Source: Arthrobacter sp. 18067
Lineage (GTDB): Bacteria > Actinomycetota > Actinomycetes > Actinomycetales > Micrococcaceae
DNA length: 64,000 nt
Direction: 5' to 3'
Assembly: GCF_902706295.1 (NCBI RefSeq)
Contig: NZ_CACSJJ010000017.1
Coordinates: 1 to 64,000, forward strand
In this document: positions 43,991-52,993 of the stretch, one piece after another
Position numbering within the stretch: the stretch's first letter is position 1
Layout of the letters: the number at the start of each line of letters is the position of its first letter
Notes under the pieces: generated by a model
Database searches by the model: none
Told to the model about the DNA's origin: nothing
The model's input: the letters and a program-made list of their open reading frames with translations, nothing else
Translations under genes and position numbers: made by a program

Positions 43991-44148
43991 AAGATTTAAG
44001 TGTGGACAATGTCCACACACCCTTTGGCCTGACAAAGAACCGGCCAGCCCCGACTTGTCACGCCAAGAACATGCCGAAGCGAGACCGCATCTTCGCAGGT
44101 TCTCGGAGTCATGTCGTGCCCAGCACACCTACCCATGAAGAGGCGTAA
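43966..44148 (+). CDS. Possible small ORF crossing the repeat C palindrome
   Basis: A 60-codon frame (MAAISHYKEDLSVDNVH...) with a strong AGGAGGG-type ribosome site. The KEDLSVDNVH part is the translation of the repeat's palindrome. Copy B has a similar frame (KEDLGVDKVH) from a GTG at 34202, without a comparable ribosome site. The downstream parts diverge and change frame between copies, so coding is doubtful. Confidence 0.2.
   Translation: MAAISHYKEDLSVDNVHTPFGLTKNRPAPTCHAKNMPKRDRIFAGSRSHVVPSTPTHEEA
44000..44018. repeat. Palindrome, island 1 right-end site
   Basis: GTGTGGACA (44000-44008), A, TGTCCACAC (44010-44018): a perfect 19-bp palindrome equal to the family consensus, 345 nt before the tRNA 3' end. 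Confidence 0.75.
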
Positions 44149-44336
44149 GCCAACCACGACCTACCGGACGAACCAAGAGACACACATAGCCCCAGATCAA
44201 AGCCAGCGGAGGGCCCACCAGCCAAGACCCTGAACCCGCTCCCATAACTTCACAGGCGACCCGCGGCGCCAGGCACACCCCGCGGCCAGTGTCAGAGGGA
44301 CCTGACCGACCAGAATGTACACACGTTAAAGCAAAA

Positions 44337-44356
44337 ACCCCCTCTGACGAGGGGGT
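44337..44356 (-). terminator. tRNA-Leu terminator
   Basis: CCCCCTC-TGAC-GAGGGGG; on the minus strand the hairpin is followed by TTTTTGC, about 8-10 nt after the tRNA 3' end. It is a canonical intrinsic terminator for the tRNA transcript, duplicated at 10.44 and 34.6 kb. Confidence 0.85.
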
Positions 44357-44362
44357 ATGCCG

Positions 44363-44444
44363 TGCCCGAGGTGGGACTCGAACCCACACACCTTTCGATA
44401 CTGCATTTTGAGTGCAGCGCGTCTGCCAATTCCGCCACTCGGGC
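44363..44444 (-). tRNA. tRNA-Leu (anticodon CAA)
   Basis: On the minus strand this is an 82-nt class II tRNA. The acceptor GCCCGAG pairs with CTCGGGC and the discriminator is A. The D arm is GGCGGAATTGGCAGACGC. The anticodon stem CTGCA/TGCAG encloses the loop CTCAAAA, giving anticodon CAA (reads UUG). There is a 13-nt variable arm, and the T arm is GTGGG-TTCGAGT-CCCAC. CCA is not encoded. Its last 20 nt are duplicated as orphan tails at 10464 and 34618, so it is an integration target. Confidence 0.93.
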
Positions 44445-44642
44445 GCGGATTACCGGGAAGTTAAATCTCGCTGACTGCTCTCATTTCTGTGAGCAACGCG
44501 ATCCTTTCCCAGCACGCGAAACTACTCTACATGCAGATAGGCTGATTCAAAGAACCGGGCGCGCGAGTGCAACAAAATCATGCTCCGCAACGGTCCACAC
44601 TAAGATGGACATGAACCCGCCGAACCTTTTCAAGGAGATCCC

Positions 44643-45248
44643 GTGACCGAACAGACGGAGTCCACGTCCACAGCCCAGCCGGCCCGACGCGTTGTCGTAG
44701 CCGAGGATGAGACCCTCATCCGCCTGGACATTATCGAGATTCTGAAGGGCGAGGGGTACGACGTCGTCGGCGAGGCAGACAACGGCGAGAAAGCTGTGCA
44801 GCTGGCCGAGGAACTTAAGCCTGACCTCGTCCTCATGGATGTGAAGATGCCCGTCATGGACGGCATCTCGGCGGCTGAGAAGATCGTCAAGGCCCGCATT
44901 GCACCGGTTGTCCTTTTGACTGCTTTCAGCCAGAAGGAATTGGTGGAGCGCGCACGCGACGCCGGTGCCATGGCGTATGTCGTGAAGCCGTTCTCCCCCG
45001 CGGACCTCATTCCTGCCATCGAGATCGCCCTTTCCCGCCACGAGGAAATCAAGGCGCTTGAGAACGAGGTGTCCGACCTCCAGGAGCAGTTCGCCACGCG
45101 CAAGCTTGTAGAGCGCGCCAAGAGCCTCCTGACCACCAAGATGGGCCTGACGGAGCCGGAAGCGTTCCGTTGGATCCAGAAGACCTCCATGGACCGTCGC
45201 CTCAGCATGCGTGAGGTTGCAGAAACCATCATCAACCAGGTCAACTAG
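44643..45248 (+). CDS. pdtaR: Response regulator with ANTAR output domain (PdtaR)
   Basis: A 201-residue response regulator. The receiver domain (about 15-130) has the acidic pocket VVAEDE, phospho-acceptor Asp in LVLMDVKMPVMDG, Thr in LLTAF and Lys in YVVKPF. The C-terminal ANTAR domain (about 140-198) contains LVERAKSLLTTKMGLTEPEAFRWIQKTSMDRRLSMREVAETII. It matches actinobacterial PdtaR (Rv1626 type), which acts by RNA binding under a PdtaS-type kinase encoded elsewhere. The GTG start follows GGAGATCCC. A large hairpin terminates it. Confidence 0.92.
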   Translation: MTEQTESTSTAQPARRVVVAEDETLIRLDIIEILKGEGYDVVGEADNGEKAVQLAEELKPDLVLMDVKMPVMDGISAAEKIVKARIAPVVLLTAFSQKELVERARDAGAMAYVVKPFSPADLIPAIEIALSRHEEIKALENEVSDLQEQFATRKLVERAKSLLTTKMGLTEPEAFRWIQKTSMDRRLSMREVAETIINQVN

Positions 45249-45267
45249 CGCCACAAGCAGTAAACGC

Positions 45268-45313
45268 ACGACGGCGGCCGCGCACCTCACATGAGGTGGG
45301 CGGCCGCCGTCGT
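45268..45313 (+). terminator. Large hairpin after pdtaR
   Basis: ACGACGGCGGCCGC (45268-45281) pairs with GCGGCCGCCGTCGT (45300-45313), with an inner CACCTCA/TGAGGTG stem. About 21 bp with one mismatch, 20 nt after the pdtaR stop. Confidence 0.75.
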
Positions 45314-45330
45314 ACGCACCCTAAACAAAG

Positions 45331-45366
45331 AAAAGTGGGCCCCACCAACCGGCGGGACCCACTTCA
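45331..45366 (-). terminator. Terminator of pyk
   Basis: AAGTGGG...CCCACTT with inner CC/GG pairs (45333-45364). On the minus strand the stem ends in CACTTTTCTTTG, giving a T tract. It lies 20 nt after the pyk stop. Confidence 0.7.
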
Positions 45367-45384
45367 CCAAGCAAATCCGAAGAA

Positions 45385-46875
45385 CTAGGCCTTGGCCTTG
45401 GACTTCTTTTCAGGCCACGGGCCAACAGGCTCCTTGCGCGATGCGTCCACTGTGGACGTGTCGGCGAGGTCGCCTACCTTGTGAACCTTCAGGGAGTTCG
45501 TGGAACCGGCCTGTCCGGGAGGGGAACCGGCGGCGATGACCACAAGGTCACCTTCGTCCACGAGCTTCATGTCCAGGAGGCTGCGGTCAACCTGTGCGGT
45601 CATCTCGTCGGTGTGGCCCACTGTGGGCACCAGTACCGGCTGGATGCCCCAGGTGAGGGCGAGCTGGTTCCAGACGTGCTCCACCGGGGTGAAGGCGAAG
45701 ACCGGCTTGACCGGGCGCAGGCGCGAGAGGCGTCGTGCGGAGTCACCGGACTGGGTGAAAGTACAGATGTACTTTGCGTCCAGCTGGTCGGCGATCTCGA
45801 CGGCGGCACGCGTGATGGCGCCACCACGGGTCTTGGGCTTGGTACCCAGCGGGGGTACGCGCTCAAGGCCGTGCACTTCGGTGGACTCGATGATCCGGGC
45901 CATGACCTTGACGGTTTCGATGGGGTACTGGCCCACGGAAGTTTCGCCGGACAGCATGACTGCGTCGGCGCCGTCGAGAACTGCGTTGGCGCAGTCGGAA
46001 GCCTCGGCGCGCGTCGGACGCGGGTTGTCGATCATGGATTCCAGGACCTGCGTGGCCACGATGACGGGCTTGGCCCAACGGCGTGCCAGTTCAATGGCGC
46101 GCTTCTGGACGATCGGCACCTCTTCGAGCGGCAGCTCGACGCCGAGGTCGCCACGGGCAACCATGATCGCGTCGAATGCGTCGATGATTTCGTGGAGCTG
46201 CTCCACGGCCTGCGGCTTTTCGATCTTGGCGATCACCGGCACCCGGCGGCCTTCTTCGTCCATGATCTCGTGGACGCGCTTGATGTCTGAGGCATCACGC
46301 ACGAACGAGAGGGCGATGAGGTCGGCCCCGCGCTTGAGGGCCCAACGGAGGTCGTCCTCGTCCTTTTCGCTCAGGGCGGGGACGTTGACGGCAACACCGG
46401 GCAGGTTGATGCCCTTGTTGTTGGACACTTTGCCGCCAACCGTCACGGTGGTGACAACCTTGACGTCGTCAACCTCGATGGCGCGCAGCGCCACCTTTCC
46501 GTCGTCGATCAACAGGGCGTCGCCCACGTTGACGTCTTCGGTGAGGCTCTTGAGCGTGGTGGAGCAGATGTCCTTGGTGCCGGGGACGTCTTCGGTGGTG
46601 ATGGTGAAGGTGTCGCCAACGGCCAGCTCGTGGGGTCCGTCAACAAAACGGCCAAGACGGATCTTGGGTCCCTGGAGGTCAGCCATGATCGCAACAGGCT
46701 TGCCCAGCTGCGCCGCAGCCTTGCGGACGTTTTCGTAGGTGATGTCATGCACGGAGTAGTCGCCGTGGCTCATGTTCATGCGAGCAACGTCGACGCCGGC
46801 CTCCAGCACCGCGAGGGTGTTGTCGAAGCTGGAGATAGCCGGGCCGAAAGTTGCCACAATTTTCGCGCGTCTCAT
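45385..46875 (-). CDS. pyk: Pyruvate kinase
   Basis: A 496-residue enzyme of the last step of glycolysis (phosphoenolpyruvate + ADP to pyruvate + ATP). It has the N-terminal AKIVATFGPAI, MNMSHGDY with the ATP/PEP site, MADLQGPKIRLG, the metal-binding IAKIEKPQAVE and MVARGDLGVELPLEEVP, and LSGETSVGQYP before the C-terminal allosteric domain. The length is usual for actinobacterial Pyk. It is probably a single-gene unit, 54 nt from gltD, with its own terminator. Confidence 0.97.
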   Translation of the reverse strand: MRRAKIVATFGPAISSFDNTLAVLEAGVDVARMNMSHGDYSVHDITYENVRKAAAQLGKPVAIMADLQGPKIRLGRFVDGPHELAVGDTFTITTEDVPGTKDICSTTLKSLTEDVNVGDALLIDDGKVALRAIEVDDVKVVTTVTVGGKVSNNKGINLPGVAVNVPALSEKDEDDLRWALKRGADLIALSFVRDASDIKRVHEIMDEEGRRVPVIAKIEKPQAVEQLHEIIDAFDAIMVARGDLGVELPLEEVPIVQKRAIELARRWAKPVIVATQVLESMIDNPRPTRAEASDCANAVLDGADAVMLSGETSVGQYPIETVKVMARIIESTEVHGLERVPPLGTKPKTRGGAITRAAVEIADQLDAKYICTFTQSGDSARRLSRLRPVKPVFAFTPVEHVWNQLALTWGIQPVLVPTVGHTDEMTAQVDRSLLDMKLVDEGDLVVIAAGSPPGQAGSTNSLKVHKVGDLADTSTVDASRKEPVGPWPEKKSKAKA

Positions 46876-46929
46876 ATACCTACCCTAAGTAGTTCATGCT
46901 GATTGAGTAAAAGATTGTTCCTGCCGGCG

Positions 46930-48387
46930 CTATAAGACCGCTATCGCCCGGTCGGTGGGGGCGACCGGTGCCGGGAGAATGGTGCTTCCCATCAGGAACT
47001 TGTCCACTGCGGCCGCACATGCACGGCCTTCCGCAATGGCCCACACAATCAGTGACTGGCCACGACCGGCATCGCCGGCAACAAACACACCCTCGGTGTT
47101 TGTCATGTAGTAGCCGTCGCGGGCAACGTTGCCCCGACCGTCGAACTCTGCACTGACTTGCTCCGTGATGCCCGCCGGTTCAGCACCGGTAAAGCCAAGG
47201 CTCAGGAAGACAAGGTCAGCTGGGATGATCCGTTCTGTACCGGCCTTGGGAAGGCGTCGGCCGTCCACGAACTCGGTTTCAGCAACTTTTACGCCGGTGA
47301 GTTTGCCGTCTTCTCCAACGAACTCAACAGTTGAAGCGAGGTACGTACGTTCGCCGCCTTCTTCGTGGGCGCTGGCGACCTCGAACAGGGTAGGGAACGT
47401 CGGCCACGGCTGGTGGGCGGCACGCTCGGCGGGCGGCTGCTTGCCGATCGCCAGCGTGGTCACCGACGCAGCCTGGTGGCGGTGGGCGGTACCGATGCAG
47501 TCCGCTCCGGTGTCGCCGCCGCCCAGGATGACAACGTGCTTGCCACGGGCATCGATGTGGTTCTCGGGGTTCTCCCCCGCCACTACGCGGTTCGAAGGAA
47601 CCAAGTAGTCCATGGCGAAGTGAACACCCTCAAAGTCACGGCCCGGGATGGGCAGGTCGCGCGGAACGGTAGCACCGGTAGCAACAACCACAGCGTCGTA
47701 ACGGCGGCGCAGCTGTTCCCACGTCACGTCCGTACCAACTGCGACGCCGGTGCGGAAGCGGGTACCTTCGGCCTTCATCTGCTCCAGGCGGCGGTCAACC
47801 TGTTCCTTCTCCATTTTGAAGTCGGGGATGCCGTAGCGGAGCAGGCCGCCGATCTTGTCGTCGCGTTCGTAGACAGCAACAGTGTGGCCCACGCGGGTCA
47901 GCTGCTGTGCCACTGCAAGGCCGGCGGGGCCGGAGCCGACCACCGCAACGGTCTTGCCCGTAAGGCGCGTCGGCGGCAGGGGCTGGACCCAGTCGTTGTC
48001 GAAGGCCTGATCAATGATGGAGACCTCCACCTGCTTGATGGTCACGGCGGGCTGGTTAATACCCAGTACGCAGGACGCTTCACAGGGTGCAGGACACAGG
48101 CGACCCGTGAACTCGGGGAAGTTGTTCGTGGCGTGGAGGCGCTCAATCGCTTCTTCACCCTTATCCCGCCACACGAGGTCGTTCCACTCAGGAATGAGGT
48201 TGCCCAAGGGGCAGCCCTGGTGGCAGAACGGAACGCCGCAGTCCATGCAGCGGCCGGCCTGGCTCTTCAGGACGCCCTTCTCCTGCGCTTCGTACACTTC
48301 TTTCCAGTCCATGATGCGGACCGGAACGGGACGGCGTGGCTGCGTCTCGCGCTGCCGGACTTTCAGAAATCCGCGTGGATCAGCCAC
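46930..48387 (-). CDS. gltD: Glutamate synthase (NADPH) small subunit
   Basis: A 485-residue flavoprotein supplying electrons to GltB. The N-terminal iron-sulfur cysteines are in CMDCGVPFCHQGCPLGN and CPAPCEASCVLG, the FAD motif is VVGSGPAGLAVAQQL, the NADPH motif is LGGGDTGADCIG, and a late GVFVAGDAGRGQSLIVWA contacts FAD. The start overlaps the gltB stop by 8 nt, giving coupled translation of the two subunits. Confidence 0.96.
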   Translation of the reverse strand: MADPRGFLKVRQRETQPRRPVPVRIMDWKEVYEAQEKGVLKSQAGRCMDCGVPFCHQGCPLGNLIPEWNDLVWRDKGEEAIERLHATNNFPEFTGRLCPAPCEASCVLGINQPAVTIKQVEVSIIDQAFDNDWVQPLPPTRLTGKTVAVVGSGPAGLAVAQQLTRVGHTVAVYERDDKIGGLLRYGIPDFKMEKEQVDRRLEQMKAEGTRFRTGVAVGTDVTWEQLRRRYDAVVVATGATVPRDLPIPGRDFEGVHFAMDYLVPSNRVVAGENPENHIDARGKHVVILGGGDTGADCIGTAHRHQAASVTTLAIGKQPPAERAAHQPWPTFPTLFEVASAHEEGGERTYLASTVEFVGEDGKLTGVKVAETEFVDGRRLPKAGTERIIPADLVFLSLGFTGAEPAGITEQVSAEFDGRGNVARDGYYMTNTEGVFVAGDAGRGQSLIVWAIAEGRACAAAVDKFLMGSTILPAPVAPTDRAIAVL

Positions 48388-51300
48388 CGGTTACCTCCAG
48401 GATTCGAGACCATACTTCTTCGCCATCGGGGTCAAGGCCCTCTTCGATGGCGTCGAGACGGGTTTGCAGGACTGCGGCGTAGTCGCGCGGCAGTACTTTG
48501 GTGATGCGGGCGGCGGTGTCGTCGAAGTTCTCGAGCAGACGGCCGGCCAGGACGGATTCGGTTTCCTCGACATGCTTGGTGAGCAGGCCGTGAACGATGT
48601 CGCGGTCCTCGGCGTCGAGCTCCAGGAGCTGGAGTTCGCCGGTATCGAGGGCCATCTTGTTGACCCGTTCGGGCTGCAGGTCCAACACATAGGCGGTTCC
48701 ACCGGACATGCCGGCACCGAAGTTGCGGCCGGTGCGGCCGATGATCAGGGTCTGGCCACCGGTCATGTACTCGCAACCATGATCGCCAATACCTTCGACG
48801 ACGGCGGTCGCACCGGAGTTGCGGACCAGGAACCGTTCGCCAACCTGGCCACGCAGGAACATTTCGCCGCTGGTGGCACCGTAGCCGATGACGTTGCCGG
48901 CAATGACATTGCGTTCAGCCTGGAACACGTTGGTGCGGTCAGGACGGACGATAATGCGGCCGCCGGAGAGTCCCTTGCCAACGTAGTCGTTGGAATCGCC
49001 GAACATGCGCAGCGTGATGCCCGCGGGCAGGAACGCGCCGAGGGATTGGCCCGCGGTGCCATGGAGCGTCACGTCGATGGTGTCCGTCGCCAGAACATCG
49101 ATGCCGAAGGTCTTAGTGACCACGTGGCCAAGCATCGTACCGACGGAACGGTCTGTGTTGATGACGTCCAGGGTGATCTTGACCGGCATCCGGTCGCTGA
49201 GTGCTTCCTGCGCCATGGTGATCAGTCGCTGGTCAAAGTGCTTGTCCAGCTCATGGTTCTGGCTGGTCATGTTGCGCAGCGGCACGTCGTCGTCGAACTC
49301 CAGCCCGTGCAGGATGGGGTCCAGGTCCAGCCCTTCGGCCTTCCAGTGGTCGATCGCTTCACGGGTGTCCAGCACCTCGGCGTGGCCGATGGCCTCTTCC
49401 AGGCTACGGAAACCGAGCTCAGCAAGGATTTCCCGGACTTCTTCTGCGAGGAACTCGAAGAAGTTGACTACGAACTCGGGCTTGCCGTTGAACCGCGAAC
49501 GAAGCTCGGGGTTCTGGGTGGCAACGCCAACGGGGCAGGTATCCAGGTGGCAGACGCGCATCATGATGCAGCCGGACACCACCAACGGGGCGGTTGCGAA
49601 ACCGTATTCCTCGCCACCCAGCAGGGCAGCGATAACCACGTCGCGGCCAGTCTTGAGCTGGCCATCAACCTGAACCACCACGCGGTCACGGAGACCGTTG
49701 AGCATCAGGGTCTGCTGGGTCTCGGCGAGGCCGAGTTCCCACGGCACACCCGCGTGCTTGAGCGAGTTCAGCGGCGAGGCGCCGGTACCGCCGTCGTGAC
49801 CTGAAACGAGCACGACGTCGGCCTTCGCCTTGGTGACGCCGGACGCCACAGTGCCGATCCCGACTTCCGAAACCAGCTTCACGTGGACCCGGGCCGAAGG
49901 GTTGGCGCGCTTGGCATCGTAGATGAGCTGAGCGAGGTCTTCGATCGAGTAGATGTCGTGGTGCGGGGGCGGGGAAATAAGCCCGACGCCGGGAGTCGAG
50001 TGGCGCGTTCGGGCAACCCAGGGGTAGACCTTCTGGGCCATCAACTGGCCGCCTTCACCAGGCTTGGCGCCCTGTGCCATCTTGATCTGGATGTCATCGG
50101 CGTTGGTCAGGTACAGGCTGGTCACACCAAAGCGGCCGGAGGCGATCTGCTTGATGGCAGAGCGGCGCTCCGGATCCAGCAGGCGATCAACGTCCTCGCC
50201 ACCCTCACCTGTGTTGGACTTGGCGCCCAAACGGTTCATGGCGATCGCCAGGGTTTCGTGGGCTTCCTTGGAGATGGAGCCATAGCTCATGGCGCCAGTG
50301 GAGAACCGCTTGACGATGCTGGAGACGGGTTCCACTTCCTCAAGCGGAACTGCCGGGCGTACTCCGTCTTTGAACTTGAGGAGGCCACGCAGAGTCATCA
50401 GGTTCTCGGACTGATCGTCAATGCCCTTGGTGTAGGACTTGAAGATGTCGTACCGGCGTTCGCGGGTAGCGTGCTGCAGGCGGAAAACCGTCTCCGGGTT
50501 GAAGAGGTGCGGTTCACCGTCGCGACGCCACTGGTACTCGCCACCGCCGAGCAACGGCTGGTGCGGGTGCTCAATGCCGCCTTCCGGGTACGCCATCTGG
50601 TGGCGCGCAGAGACTTCGGCAGCAATGACATCCAAGCCGACGCCGCCCAGCTGGGAGTGCGTGCCGGAGAAGAATTCGTCAACGAGTTCCTGGGACAGGC
50701 CCAGTGCCTCGAAGGTCTGTGCGCCCGTGTAGGAAGCAACCGTGGAGATGCCCATCTTGGACATGATCTTCAGGACACCCTTGCCGAGGCCCTTGATGAG
50801 GTTGTAGACACCGTCCTCGGCCGTGACGCCTGTGACGTCGCCGTTGGAGATCAGCTGTTCCACCGACTCCATGGCCAGGTACGGGTTGACTGCGGAAGCG
50901 CCGTAGCCGATGAGTACTGCCACGTGGTGCGTCTCGCGGACGTCGCCGGCCTCAACCACAAGTGCCGTCTTGGTGCGGTTGGCGCTGCGGAGCAAGTGGT
51001 GGTGCACGGCGCTGACCAGCAGCAGAGAAGGAATCGGCGCCCACTGGGCGTTCGAGTCACGGTCGGACAGCACAACGTACTGCACGCCACGGTTGATCGC
51101 ACCCGAAACCTGCTCGCAGATCTCGGTCAGGCGTGCCCGCAGTGCCGCTTCTCCGCCCTCGGGGCGGTACAGGCCGCGGACCTTCATGGCGATGCGGTCG
51201 CCGTCGGGGCTTTCAATGTTCGCGATCTTGGCCAGCTGGTCGTTGTTGATCACGGGGAACGGAAGGGAGATCTGCGGCTGGCGGACCTGCTTGCCGTCCA

Positions 51301-52993
51301 AGAGGTTGCCGTTGGGGCCGATGGCGCACTTCAGGGAGGTGACCAGCTCCTCGCGGATGGCATCCAGCGGAGGGTTGGTGACCTGGGCGAAGGACTGCAC
51401 AAAGTAGTCGAACAGCAGGCGCGGACGCTTGGAGAGAACTGCAACCGGCGTGTCAGAACCCATGGCGCCCAGGGGCTCGGCACCCGTGCGGGACATCGGT
51501 CCCAGCAGGATCTTCAATTCTTCGGTGGTGTACCCGAACGTGCGCTGGCGGATATTAACCGACGCAGCAGTGTGGACCACGTGCTCGCGCTCAGGCAGCT
51601 CGTTGATGTCGATCAGGTTGTCCTTGAGCCATTCGGCCCACGGGTTGGCAGCAGCTACCTCGGCCTTGACCTCGGCGTCGTCGATGATGCGGCCGGCCTC
51701 GGTGTCCACCAGGAACATCTTGCCCGGGGCGACGCGGCCCTTCTTGACCACGTTGGAAGGCTCTACTTCGATCACGCCAACTTCGGATGCGAAGATGATC
51801 AATCCGTCTTCGGTGATCCAGTAGCGTCCCGGGCGCAGGCCGTTGCGGTCCAGCGTTGCTCCGACGAGGTTGCCGTCGGTGAAGGAGACAGCAGCGGGAC
51901 CGTCCCACGGCTCCATGAGCAGCGAGTGGTACTCGTAAAAAGCACGGCGGGCAGGATCCATGGTGGCGTGGTTCTCCCACGCTTCCGGGATCATCATCAT
52001 GATCGAGTGCGTGATCGGACGCCCCGACAGCCAGAGCAGTTCCGCTACCTCATCGAAAGACGCGGAGTCCGAGGCACCGGGGGTGCAGATCGGGTACAGC
52101 TCTTCGGGGACCGAGCCCAGCAGTGGGCTGGCCAGCTGCGACTGGCGGGCACGCATCCAGTTGCGGTTGCCCTTGACCGTGTTGATCTCGCCGTTGTGGG
52201 CGATGGTGCGGAAAGGCTGCGCCAAAGGCCATGAAGGGAACGTGTTGGTGGAAAAGCGCGAGTGGACGATTGCAAGCTTGGTCTTGAAGCGATTGTCCGA
52301 GAGGTCCGGATAGAACGGCTCCAGCTGCGCAGTGGTCAGCATGCCCTTGTACACAATGGTGCGCGAGGACAGCGACGGGAAGTACACGCCGAATTTGTTC
52401 TGGGCACGCTTGCGGATTCGCCAAGCGCGGGAGTCCAGCTCGTTGTGTTCGAGCTGCTCGCCGGTGGCGGAGGCAAAGAACGGCTGGGAGAAGTAGGGCA
52501 TACACGCCCGGGCCATGGCACCCACGAGGTCAGCGACCACGGGAACCTCGCGCCAGCCCAGGACTGTCAGGCCCTCATCAGCTGCAAGGGCTTCAATGCC
52601 GGCCTTGGCGGTTTCTGCTTCGCGGGACTCAGCCGGAAGGAATGCAGTGCCCACTACGTACTGGCCGGGAGCGGGCAGTTCGAATTCTGTGACGGCCCTG
52701 AAGAACTCGTCCGGAACCTGCATGAGCAGGCCCGCACCGTCGCCAGTGCCTTCATCGGCGCCCACGGCGCCGCGGTGTTCGAGATTGCGGAGGGCAGTCA
52801 GCGCCGCTTCCACGATGTCGTATCCCGGTTCCCCGCGGAGCGTGGCAATAATAGCCAGGCCGCAGGCGTCCTTCTCCTTATCAGGGTTGTAAAGACCCTG
52901 GGCCTCCGGGAGCGCGGCAAAGCGCTTGAACGGAGACATGGCACCCTGAGGTTCGATATTTTCGGACCAACCGGGGTTATGAAGATGGGTCAT
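48380..52993 (-). CDS. gltB: Glutamate synthase (NADPH) large subunit
   Basis: About 1537 residues. A propeptide of 43 residues precedes the catalytic N-terminal Cys in DKEKDACGLAIIATL, typical of Ntn-type glutaminase domains. There follow a central domain, a synthase domain with FMN region (SVQ-like TGGEDVDR and GHDGGTGASPLNSLKHAG), cysteines MMRVCHLDTCPVGVATQNP for the 3Fe-4S cluster, and a C-terminal beta-helix domain (GGTAYVLD region). The start is set at ATG 52993 (MTHLHNPGW) with GGAAGGA upstream; an earlier in-frame start would give an unusual propeptide. It makes glutamate from glutamine and 2-oxoglutarate with GltD. Confidence 0.96.
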   Translation of the reverse strand: MTHLHNPGWSENIEPQGAMSPFKRFAALPEAQGLYNPDKEKDACGLAIIATLRGEPGYDIVEAALTALRNLEHRGAVGADEGTGDGAGLLMQVPDEFFRAVTEFELPAPGQYVVGTAFLPAESREAETAKAGIEALAADEGLTVLGWREVPVVADLVGAMARACMPYFSQPFFASATGEQLEHNELDSRAWRIRKRAQNKFGVYFPSLSSRTIVYKGMLTTAQLEPFYPDLSDNRFKTKLAIVHSRFSTNTFPSWPLAQPFRTIAHNGEINTVKGNRNWMRARQSQLASPLLGSVPEELYPICTPGASDSASFDEVAELLWLSGRPITHSIMMMIPEAWENHATMDPARRAFYEYHSLLMEPWDGPAAVSFTDGNLVGATLDRNGLRPGRYWITEDGLIIFASEVGVIEVEPSNVVKKGRVAPGKMFLVDTEAGRIIDDAEVKAEVAAANPWAEWLKDNLIDINELPEREHVVHTAASVNIRQRTFGYTTEELKILLGPMSRTGAEPLGAMGSDTPVAVLSKRPRLLFDYFVQSFAQVTNPPLDAIREELVTSLKCAIGPNGNLLDGKQVRQPQISLPFPVINNDQLAKIANIESPDGDRIAMKVRGLYRPEGGEAALRARLTEICEQVSGAINRGVQYVVLSDRDSNAQWAPIPSLLLVSAVHHHLLRSANRTKTALVVEAGDVRETHHVAVLIGYGASAVNPYLAMESVEQLISNGDVTGVTAEDGVYNLIKGLGKGVLKIMSKMGISTVASYTGAQTFEALGLSQELVDEFFSGTHSQLGGVGLDVIAAEVSARHQMAYPEGGIEHPHQPLLGGGEYQWRRDGEPHLFNPETVFRLQHATRERRYDIFKSYTKGIDDQSENLMTLRGLLKFKDGVRPAVPLEEVEPVSSIVKRFSTGAMSYGSISKEAHETLAIAMNRLGAKSNTGEGGEDVDRLLDPERRSAIKQIASGRFGVTSLYLTNADDIQIKMAQGAKPGEGGQLMAQKVYPWVARTRHSTPGVGLISPPPHHDIYSIEDLAQLIYDAKRANPSARVHVKLVSEVGIGTVASGVTKAKADVVLVSGHDGGTGASPLNSLKHAGVPWELGLAETQQTLMLNGLRDRVVVQVDGQLKTGRDVVIAALLGGEEYGFATAPLVVSGCIMMRVCHLDTCPVGVATQNPELRSRFNGKPEFVVNFFEFLAEEVREILAELGFRSLEEAIGHAEVLDTREAIDHWKAEGLDLDPILHGLEFDDDVPLRNMTSQNHELDKHFDQRLITMAQEALSDRMPVKITLDVINTDRSVGTMLGHVVTKTFGIDVLATDTIDVTLHGTAGQSLGAFLPAGITLRMFGDSNDYVGKGLSGGRIIVRPDRTNVFQAERNVIAGNVIGYGATSGEMFLRGQVGERFLVRNSGATAVVEGIGDHGCEYMTGGQTLIIGRTGRNFGAGMSGGTAYVLDLQPERVNKMALDTGELQLLELDAEDRDIVHGLLTKHVEETESVLAGRLLENFDDTAARITKVLPRDYAAVLQTRLDAIEEGLDPDGEEVWSRILEVTGG

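Larger units (their letters stand above)
43991..44363. repeat. tRNA-Leu-linked repeat module, copy C (functional tRNA side)
   Basis: This is the third copy of the module: AAGATTTAAG, a palindrome, CCTTTGGCC-GACAAAG, the conserved block with GCGGAGGGCCCACCAGCC and GTACACACGTTAAAGC, then the terminator, joined to the complete tRNA-Leu. It lacks the second flank seen in copies A and B because the full tRNA takes its place. This makes it the right junction (attR-like) of island 1. Confidence 0.8.

Noticed and set aside
45445..45457. GTCCACTGTGGAC palindrome inside pyk as another member of the repeat family
   Set aside because: The arms are in the reverse order relative to the family consensus, and the site lies in the pyk coding sequence away from any tRNA tail; likely chance.
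48014..52234. Very long open frames on the plus strand opposite gltB/gltD (about 600 and 780 codons)
   Set aside because: They are antisense shadows caused by high GC and codon bias; translations have no domain and the minus-strand genes are unmistakable.
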